NCBI GenBank assembly: GCA_001790315.1
Contig: MGCE01000081.1
Location: forward strand, 4,762-10,974
Direction: 5' to 3'
DNA length: 6,213 nucleotides
Source: Candidatus Rokubacteria bacterium RIFCSPLOWO2_02_FULL_72_37
GTDB taxonomy: Bacteria > Methylomirabilota > Methylomirabilia > Rokubacteriales > CSP1-6
The notes beneath the pieces are model-generated. The model saw only the letters and a program-made list of their open reading frames with translations, ran no database searches and was not told the DNA's origin. Position numbers and translations under genes: made by a program. This document shows, piece by piece, positions 1 to 4,881 of this stretch (position 1 is the first letter of the stretch; every line of letters begins with the position of its first letter).

Positions 1-2
1 CG

Positions 3-158
3 CGCGCGCCGCGGGCCCCGCGCGCCCGGACGGAGCCCAGCCGCGACGGGGCAGCGAACGCATGCCGCGTGGTCGTCGTCGCCCCCTCCCGCCTGCCCGC
101 GCCCGCCGACCCGGCACCACGCGTGGCGGGCGACATCGTTCCGTGGACGGCACGCTAG
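3..158 (+). CDS. possible 3' end of an unidentified plus-strand gene (5' truncated by window)
   Basis: A plus-strand frame is open from the window edge to a TAG at 156-158 and would encode about 51 C-terminal residues ending in GDIVPWTAR. Third positions are mostly G or C, and the residues contain a plausible strand-like stretch (CRVVVVAPSRL). No family is recognisable. If real, it would be convergent with the cysteine desulfurase-like gene, the two stop codons sharing the palindrome CTAG at 155-158. The opposite strand of the same stretch also has a GC-biased open frame, starting at an ATG at 136, so codon bias does not decide between them. The region may equally be non-coding. This is a low-confidence call. 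Confidence 0.28.
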   Translation, partial: RAPRAPRARTEPSRDGAANACRVVVVAPSRLPAPADPAPRVAGDIVPWTAR

Positions 159-1363
159 CGGGGCGCGAGACCGCGTAGCCGCTCGACGACGGCGGGCACG
201 GCGTCGAGGACGAAGTCGATGTCGCCGGCGCCGGTCCAGCGACCGAGCGTGAAGCAGAGCGACCCCTCGGCCGCGTCACGATCCACGCCGATCGCGCGCA
301 GCACGTGGGACGGCTCGCCCGTCGCCGCGCTGCAGGCCGAACCCGAGGAGGCGGCCACCCCGCGCAGGTCGAGCTCCAGCAGGACGCCGTCGGCCTTCAC
401 GTCGGGCACGACGATGGACACGTGGTGGGGCAGGCGGCCGTCGCCGCGGGCGCCGGTGAGCCGCGCCGCCGGCATGCGGTCGAGCAGACCCGCCAGCAGG
501 CGGTCGCGCAGCGTCCGCAGGCGCGCGACCTCCGCCGCGCCCTCCGCCCGCGCCAGGTCGGCGGCGACGCCCATGCCCGCGATCGCGGGCAGGTTCTCCG
601 TGCCGGACCGATAGCCGCCCTCCTGACCGCCGCCGAGGATCAGCGGGACGAGGGGGGTGCCCGGCCGCACCCAGAGCGCCCCGGCGCCCGGCGGACCGTA
701 GAGGTCGTTCGACGAGAGCGTCAGCAGGTCGATGGAGGCGTCGTCGACGGCGATCGCCACGCGGCCGGCCGCGCCGACCGCGTCGACGTGGAACGGCACG
801 CCGCGCTCGCGCGCGAGGTGCCCGATCTCCCGGATCGGCTGGAGCGTGCCGATCTCGCCGCAGGCGGCCGTGATCGACACGAGCGCGGTGTCGTCCGAGA
901 GCGCGCGCGCGACCGCCGCCGGGTCCACGCATCCGTCGGCGTCGACGCCCACGTACGTCACGCGGAAGCCATGCTTCTCGAGCTCGCGGCAGCAGTTGAG
1001 CACCGACACGTGCTCGACCGCGGAGGTCACGACGTGACGGCCGCGGGCGCGCCCGGCGAGCCCGCGGATCGCGAGGTTGTTCGCCTCCGTCGCGCTCGAC
1101 GTGAAGAGCACGCCGCCCGGCGCGCCGCCGACGAGGCGCCCGACCTTCGTCCGCGCGCCGTCGAGCGAGGCGCGCGCTTCGAGGCCGAGCGAGTGCTGCG
1201 CGCCGGGATTGCCGACGCCGCCCTCGAGGAACGGCCGCATGACGGCGACGACGCGCGGATCGACCGGCGAGAAGGAGGCGTAGTCGAGGTAGACGCGCGG
1301 GACCGCGGCGGGGAGACCGGCGCTACCGCGACTTGCGGACGACAAAGCGGAAAACCGTCCCAT
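155..1363 (-). CDS. cysteine desulfurase-fold (NifS/IscS-like) protein lacking the PLP-binding lysine
   Basis: This is a class V aminotransferase-fold protein of about 402 residues, close to the size of IscS. Family motifs seen, numbered from the ATG at 1363, are YLDYAS near the N-terminus, FTSSATEANN (phosphate-binding loop), EH with H118 (the residue stacking on PLP), HVDA with D194, RSGTEN, and the active-site loop SSGSAC with the persulfide-forming C344. Several PLP or substrate residues are replaced. The Ser-x-His-Lys motif reads SSND, so N219 replaces the His and D220 the Schiff-base Lys. The Asn of VNNEIG is G169, the Gln of HVDAxQ is G197, and the Arg of the C-terminal IRFSLG motif is C370. 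Canonical members release sulfur from cysteine as an enzyme persulfide; this protein probably cannot form the internal aldimine. From memory, Archaeoglobus fulgidus IscS also has Asp at the lysine position and was reported inactive as a desulfurase, possibly supplying a cysteine ligand to an Fe-S cluster. The start is uncertain: ATG 1363 overlaps tusA by 41 bases, whereas TTG 1345, preceded by GGGACGG, overlaps by 23. The tight overlap implies coupled translation. Confidence 0.9.
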   Translation of the reverse strand: MGRFSALSSASRGSAGLPAAVPRVYLDYASFSPVDPRVVAVMRPFLEGGVGNPGAQHSLGLEARASLDGARTKVGRLVGGAPGGVLFTSSATEANNLAIRGLAGRARGRHVVTSAVEHVSVLNCCRELEKHGFRVTYVGVDADGCVDPAAVARALSDDTALVSITAACGEIGTLQPIREIGHLARERGVPFHVDAVGAAGRVAIAVDDASIDLLTLSSNDLYGPPGAGALWVRPGTPLVPLILGGGQEGGYRSGTENLPAIAGMGVAADLARAEGAAEVARLRTLRDRLLAGLLDRMPAARLTGARGDGRLPHHVSIVVPDVKADGVLLELDLRGVAASSGSACSAATGEPSHVLRAIGVDRDAAEGSLCFTLGRWTGAGDIDFVLDAVPAVVERLRGLAPR

Positions 1364-1559
1364 CCCGATCGGTCGCCAGCAGCTCGTGACCGCTCCGCGC
1401 CAGGAAGCTCGCCATGTCGGCGGGCGCCGCCGGATCGTCCGAGACCATCTCGAGCACCTGCCCCGCCCCCATCTGTCGCAGGGCGTCACGCACGCGGAGG
1501 ATCGGGACCGGGCAGAACAGCCCCACGCAGTCGATTTTCCTGGGGGCCACCGTCGGCAT
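1323..1559 (-). CDS. tusA: TusA/SirA-family sulfurtransferase (sulfur carrier)
   Basis: This is a 78-residue protein, the usual size for a TusA-family two-layer alpha/beta carrier. The N-terminal signature is IDCVGLFCPVPILRVRDAL, with the family CPxP motif at C16-P17-V18-P19. C16 is the expected persulfide-carrying cysteine, and an extra cysteine is present at C11. The C-terminal half (LEMVSDDPAAPADMASF, then SGHELL and a final FRFVVRKSR strand) matches the fold. Family members accept persulfide sulfur from a cysteine desulfurase or rhodanese and pass it to tRNA thiolation, molybdenum cofactor, or sulfur-oxidation partners; which applies here cannot be read from the sequence. The ATG is preceded by AAGGGAG at 11 bases. 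It is the first gene of a two-gene minus-strand unit, and its 3' end lies inside the desulfurase-like gene. The gene starts 30 bp from the divergent diguanylate cyclase gene. The symbol denotes the family only; orthology to E. coli TusA is not shown. Confidence 0.9.
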   Translation of the reverse strand: MPTVAPRKIDCVGLFCPVPILRVRDALRQMGAGQVLEMVSDDPAAPADMASFLARSGHELLATDRDGTVFRFVVRKSR

Positions 1560-1570
1560 GCCGGGGTATT

Positions 1571-1577
1571 CTCCCTT
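1571..1577 (-). promoter_or_regulatory. ribosome binding site for the tusA-like gene
   Basis: The minus-strand sequence AAGGGAG lies 11 bases before the ATG at 1559 and is the only purine-rich tract there. It supports this ATG as the start. It overlaps the TATAAT box read on the other strand, so the same bases appear to serve both directions. Confidence 0.5.
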
Positions 1578-1582
1578 ATAAT
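1577..1582 (+). promoter_or_regulatory. -10 promoter box (TATAAT), apparently for a leaderless cyclase transcript
   Basis: A perfect TATAAT sits in the 30-bp gap between the divergent tusA-like and GGDEF genes, striking in such GC-rich DNA. Seven bases separate it from the ATG at 1590, so transcription would begin at or next to that ATG, giving a leaderless mRNA. No Shine-Dalgarno sequence precedes the ATG. No good TTGACA is seen 17 bases upstream; that position is instead occupied by the perfect palindrome CGGCATGCCG (1554-1563), which could bind a regulator. The core TTATAA is itself palindromic, so the minus strand reads TATAAG at 1580-1575, a 5-of-6 match to the consensus, and the site may fire both ways. 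This is inferred from sequence only. Confidence 0.5.
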
Positions 1583-1589
1583 GACGCCC

Positions 1590-2567
1590 ATGCCAAGCGA
1601 GCGGTCTGCCGACGCTCCGCTCGTGGGGGGGCGACTCGGACAACGGGTGCTGCTCGCGCTGGCGCTGTCCTCGGTGCTCCCGCTCCTCGTGCTCGCCTAC
1701 GTCGTCCAGGGCTACGTCCTCCCCGAGCTCAACCCGCGCGAGACGGTCAAGTTCTACGGGCTCTCCGCGCTGATCCTGTTCACGATGCTGGCGATGCTCG
1801 CCGGGGTCTACATGATCTGGGATCTCGGCCGCGCGGTCTCGCGCCTCGCCGAGCTCATGACCAAGCAGGCCCGCCTCACCGACCTCGGCGCCCGCTCCGA
1901 CGAGGTGGGCAGCCTGATGAAGTCGTTCTCGACCATGTTCGCGACCATCGAGACGCAGGCCACCGACATCAACACCTTCGCCACGCGCCTCGACGCAGCG
2001 TACAAGGAGCTCGAGGCCACCAACCTCAGGCTCAGGGAGACGTCGTTCAAGGACGAGGTGACCGGCCTGTACAACCGGCGCTTCTTCACGCTCAGGCTCG
2101 AGGAGGAGATCTCCCGCTTCCGGCGGTTCAATCACCCCGTCTCGATCGTCCTCCTCGACCTGGACGGGTTCAAGGCCGTCAACGACGAGCTCGGGCACGC
2201 CGGCGGCGACGAGACGCTCCGCGAGATCGCGCAGATCCTCGTGAAGCACTCGCGCGGGATCAACGTGGTCTCCCGGTACGGCGGTGACGAGTTCGCCATC
2301 CTCCTCGTCGAGACCGCGAAGGCCGGCGCCCGGCTGTACGCGGAGCGGATCCGCCAGGTGATCGCCACCTACCCGTTCCCTCACGGCAAGCACGTGACCG
2401 CGAGCTTCGGCGTCGCGAGCCTGCCGGACGACGAGGTGACGAGCGGGAGCAGCGCCACGTCCACCTCCGACGACCTCTTCCGCGCCGCCGACGAGGCGCT
2501 GTACGCCGCCAAGCGCGCCGGCAAGAACCAGGTCGTCGCGGCGGGGCAGGCCGAGCGGGTGAGCTGA
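1590..2567 (+). CDS. membrane-bound diguanylate cyclase (HAMP-like linker + GGDEF)
   Basis: This 325-residue protein makes cyclic di-GMP from two GTP. Residues 18-42 and 54-77 are hydrophobic membrane segments separated by only about 11 polar residues, so there is no room for a periplasmic sensor domain. Residues 78-150 form a HAMP-like and coiled-coil linker, including DEVGSL typical of HAMP second helices. The GGDEF domain spans about 152-320: DEVTGLYNRRFF (155-166), the metal-binding strand LLDLDGFKAVND (188-199), the intact signature RYGGDEF (229-235), ASFGVA (271-276), and a C-terminal DEALYAAKRAGKNQV. The catalytic residues are intact, so activity is expected. The product-inhibition I-site, normally RxxD, reads R222-G-I-N225, so feedback inhibition may be weak. 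The start at ATG 1590 was chosen because the in-frame ATG at 1581 lies within the TATAAT box. The next gene, an HD-GYP phosphodiesterase, begins 2 bases after the stop. Confidence 0.93.
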   Translation: MPSERSADAPLVGGRLGQRVLLALALSSVLPLLVLAYVVQGYVLPELNPRETVKFYGLSALILFTMLAMLAGVYMIWDLGRAVSRLAELMTKQARLTDLGARSDEVGSLMKSFSTMFATIETQATDINTFATRLDAAYKELEATNLRLRETSFKDEVTGLYNRRFFTLRLEEEISRFRRFNHPVSIVLLDLDGFKAVNDELGHAGGDETLREIAQILVKHSRGINVVSRYGGDEFAILLVETAKAGARLYAERIRQVIATYPFPHGKHVTASFGVASLPDDEVTSGSSATSTSDDLFRAADEALYAAKRAGKNQVVAAGQAERVS

Positions 2568-2569
2568 GC

Positions 2570-3622
2570 GTGGCCCAGCGCGACATCCTGATCGTGGACG
2601 ACGACCGCCAGGTGCGGGAGGTCCTGCACCAGATCTTCCTCTCGGCCGGGTACGACTGCCGCGTCGCCCGCGACGGCCGCGAGGGGCTCGAGGTGTTTCG
2701 CGCCGAGCACCCCCCCTTGATCGTGACCGACCTCAAGATGCCCGAGATGACGGGCATCGAGCTGCTGCGCGCGGTGCGCGAGGCCGACGCCGATGCGGCG
2801 GTGATCGTGCTCACCGGCGCCGCCGACGTGAAGACCGCGATCGACAGCCTGAAGCTCGGCGCGTACGACTTCATCATGAAGCCCGTCAACGTGGACGAGC
2901 TCCTGATCGCCGCGGAGCGCGCCATCGAGCGGCGCCAGCTCCTGATCGAGCGCCGGGAATACCAGGAGCTCCTCGAGCGCCGCGTGGTCGAGGCGACGCG
3001 GGACGTCGCGTCCGCCTACCAGCAGCTGCAGGAGACCTATCGGGCCACGCTCGAGGCGCTCGGCTCCGCCCTGGACACGCGGGACGTCGGCACCGAGGCG
3101 CACTCCCGGCGCGTGCACGGCTACGCGCTGGCGACCGCCCGCGAGTACGGCGTGCCCGAGACCGAGATGGCCGAGCTCGGCCACGGCGTCCTGCTGCACG
3201 ACATCGGCAAGATCGGCATCCCGGACGCGATCCTCCTCAAGCCGGGGCCCCTCACGGACGACGAGTGGCGGATCATGCGGCGCCATCCCGAGATCGGCAA
3301 GTCGCTCATCGAGCGGATCCCCTTCCTGCGGGGCGCCGTGCCGATCGTGTGGGCGCATCACGAGAAGTGGAACGGCACGGGGTATCCGCGCGGCCTCCGC
3401 GCCGACGCGATCCCGCTCGGCGCCCGGATCTTCATGGTGGTGGACGCGTTCGACGCGATGACCTTCGACCGGCCGTACTCGAAGGCCAAGCCCTTCGACG
3501 TGGCCAAGGCCGAGATCAGGCGGTGCGCGGGCAGCCACTTCGACCCCGCCGTCGTCGAGTCCTTCTTCCGCGTGCCCGAGCCGCTCCTGGACGAGATCCG
3601 GCGCAGGAGCGTCGAGCCCTGA
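2570..3622 (+). CDS. response regulator with HD-GYP domain (c-di-GMP phosphodiesterase, RpfG-type)
   Basis: This is a 350-residue cytoplasmic protein. The N-terminal receiver domain (about 5-120) has the acidic cluster D10-D12, phospho-acceptor D54 in VTDLKMP, T82 and K104 (MKP), all canonical. A charged helical linker (about 115-160) joins it to an HD-GYP domain (about 160-345). The HD-GYP metal and substrate residues are intact: H178, H210-D211 with GK (HDIGKIGIPD), H239 (RRHPEIG), H263-H264 (HHEKW), G271-Y272-P273, and D292 (VVDAFDAMT). The family hydrolyses cyclic di-GMP to pGpG or GMP, so phosphorylation of D54 by a sensor kinase, not encoded here, probably controls turnover. The GTG start lies 2 bases after the cyclase stop with no clear Shine-Dalgarno, pointing to translational coupling. 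The pair thus joins synthesis and breakdown of the same messenger in one transcript. Activity on cGAMP or another dinucleotide cannot be excluded. Confidence 0.94.
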   Translation: MAQRDILIVDDDRQVREVLHQIFLSAGYDCRVARDGREGLEVFRAEHPPLIVTDLKMPEMTGIELLRAVREADADAAVIVLTGAADVKTAIDSLKLGAYDFIMKPVNVDELLIAAERAIERRQLLIERREYQELLERRVVEATRDVASAYQQLQETYRATLEALGSALDTRDVGTEAHSRRVHGYALATAREYGVPETEMAELGHGVLLHDIGKIGIPDAILLKPGPLTDDEWRIMRRHPEIGKSLIERIPFLRGAVPIVWAHHEKWNGTGYPRGLRADAIPLGARIFMVVDAFDAMTFDRPYSKAKPFDVAKAEIRRCAGSHFDPAVVESFFRVPEPLLDEIRRRSVEP

Positions 3623-3626
3623 CCGC

Positions 3627-4787
3627 GTGAAGATCACCGCCGTCCGCGCCAGCTGGTTGCGCGCCGAGATCCCGCCCGACCGGCAGCACACCAGCGACTT
3701 CGGCCGCAACGACTCGTTCAACACCTGCCTCGTCGAGGTCGAGACGGACTCGGGCCACGTCGGCCTCGGCGAGGCGAAGGTGGGCGTCGGTAACCTCGGC
3801 CACTACGCGGGGGTCGTCGAGACGATCCGCGCCGAGCTCACCCCCCAGCTCCTCGGCCGTGACCCGCGCGACCTGACCGCGGTCTGGGAGGCGCTCTACA
3901 GCGGCACCCGCGCCCACTACGTCCCGGCCACCGGCCGCGCGTTCCCCGTCGTCGGCCGCCGCGGCGTCACGATCGCCGCGCTGAGCGGCATCGACATCGC
4001 CCTCTGGGATCTGCTCGGCAAGGCCCTCGGCCAGCCCGTGTGGCGCCTCCTGGGCGGCCGGTTCCGCGACAGGATCCCGGCGTACGCGAGCGGCGGCTGG
4101 GCGCCGGTCGGCGGCATCGGCGCGCAGCTCCGGCAGTACGTCGCCCGCGGGCACCGGGCGGTGAAGATGCGGGTCGGCCTGCAAGACAGGAGCGTGGACG
4201 ACTCCGCCGCCCGCGTGCGCGAGGTGCGCGAGACGCTCGGCCCCGGCGTGGGCATCATGGTCGACGCGCACGGGACCTGGTCGGTGCGCGAGGCGCAGCG
4301 CTTCGCGCGCAAGGTGGAGGACTGCGACCTCGGGTGGCTGGAGGAGCCGGTCTCGCCCGACGACGTCACCGGCCTGGCGGAGGTCCGCGCATCGACCGAC
4401 ATCCCGATCGCGGCCGGCGAGAGCGAGCAGACCCGCTTCGCCTTCCGCGATCTGATCGCGGCCCGCGCCGTGGACGTCCTGCAACCCGACCCCGCGATCG
4501 CCGGCGGCCTCACCGAGTGCGTCCGCATCTGCGCCCTCGCGGCGGCGCACGGGCTCACCGTCGCGCCGCACCTCTGGGGCTCGGCGATCCTCTTCGCGGC
4601 GGGCCTGCAGCTCGCCGTGGCGACGCCGTGCGTGACGACCCTCGAGTTCACGCGCGGCGAGAACCCGCTGCTGAACGACCTCGTCGAGGAGCGGTTCGAG
4701 CTCGTCGACGGTCACGTGCTCGCGCCGGACCGTCCGGGCCTCGGCCTGACGCTCCGGCGCGACTTCGCGCGCTCGATCACGGTCTGA
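3627..4787 (+). CDS. enolase-superfamily enzyme, mandelate racemase subgroup (probable acid-sugar dehydratase or racemase)
   Basis: This is a 386-residue mandelate racemase/muconate lactonizing enzyme-type protein, full length for the family. The N-terminal capping domain (about 1-115) starts with MKITAVRASW, which supports the GTG start 4 bases after the HD-GYP stop. The TIM barrel then shows the catalytic layout in order: K180-x-R182 (AVKMRVG), metal ligand D213 (VDAHGTW), a metal Glu in WLEEP (239-240), E265 (AAGESE), and the Asp-His dyad D288 (QPDPA) and H315 (APHLWG). A Lys and a His on opposite faces place it in the mandelate racemase subgroup, whose members abstract the alpha proton of a hydroxy acid, usually dehydrating sugar acids and sometimes racemising. 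The substrate cannot be assigned: the second residue of the KxK motif is Arg here, and no sugar transporter or catabolic neighbour is present. It is probably co-transcribed with the c-di-GMP genes, and the hairpin immediately downstream suggests it ends the operon. Confidence 0.92.
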   Translation: MKITAVRASWLRAEIPPDRQHTSDFGRNDSFNTCLVEVETDSGHVGLGEAKVGVGNLGHYAGVVETIRAELTPQLLGRDPRDLTAVWEALYSGTRAHYVPATGRAFPVVGRRGVTIAALSGIDIALWDLLGKALGQPVWRLLGGRFRDRIPAYASGGWAPVGGIGAQLRQYVARGHRAVKMRVGLQDRSVDDSAARVREVRETLGPGVGIMVDAHGTWSVREAQRFARKVEDCDLGWLEEPVSPDDVTGLAEVRASTDIPIAAGESEQTRFAFRDLIAARAVDVLQPDPAIAGGLTECVRICALAAAHGLTVAPHLWGSAILFAAGLQLAVATPCVTTLEFTRGENPLLNDLVEERFELVDGHVLAPDRPGLGLTLRRDFARSITV

Positions 4788-4793
4788 GTCAAC

Positions 4794-4823
4794 GTCGGGG
4801 GGAGCGCCGCCGCTCCCCCCGAC
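4794..4823. terminator. perfect 12-bp GC-rich hairpin between convergent genes, likely bidirectional terminator
   Basis: GTCGGGGGGAGC (4794-4805) and its exact reverse complement (4812-4823) flank a 6-base GCCGCC loop. The hairpin starts 7 bases after the stop of the enolase-superfamily gene and lies 59 bases from the stop of the convergent TPR gene. No T-tract follows on either strand, so it is not a textbook intrinsic terminator. It could still block polymerase or protect 3' ends of both mRNAs. The rest of the 94-base gap (4788-4881) holds nothing else recognisable. Confidence 0.6.
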
Positions 4824-4881
4824 TCCCCCCACCGGGATCCCGCGAGTCCGATTCGTTCACGCCCTCTGAGACCGCGCGGCC

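Noticed and set aside
1364..1591. N-terminal extension of the desulfurase-like frame to an ATG at 1591
   Set aside because: The extra 76 residues are Arg/Trp/Ser-rich and are simply tusA read out of frame. Homology begins near PRVYLDYAS, so a start at 1363 or 1345 fits better.
305..2287. A 660-codon open frame on the plus strand
   Set aside because: It runs antisense through the desulfurase-like and tusA genes and out of frame through the cyclase. Its product is rich in Arg, Ala, Gly and Asp with no family motif. It is a GC-bias shadow.
1323..2393. Extension of the tusA frame upstream to 2393 on the minus strand
   Set aside because: Only the last 78 residues match the TusA family. The upstream part is antisense to the cyclase, and an ATG with a ribosome binding site lies at 1559.
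2381..3724. A 447-codon open frame on the minus strand
   Set aside because: It is antisense to the well-supported REC-HD-GYP gene and its flanks. The composition is that of a reverse-strand shadow and no domain is recognisable.
3516..4832. A 438-codon open frame on the minus strand
   Set aside because: It is antisense to the enolase-superfamily gene, whose catalytic residues are all present in the sense frame.
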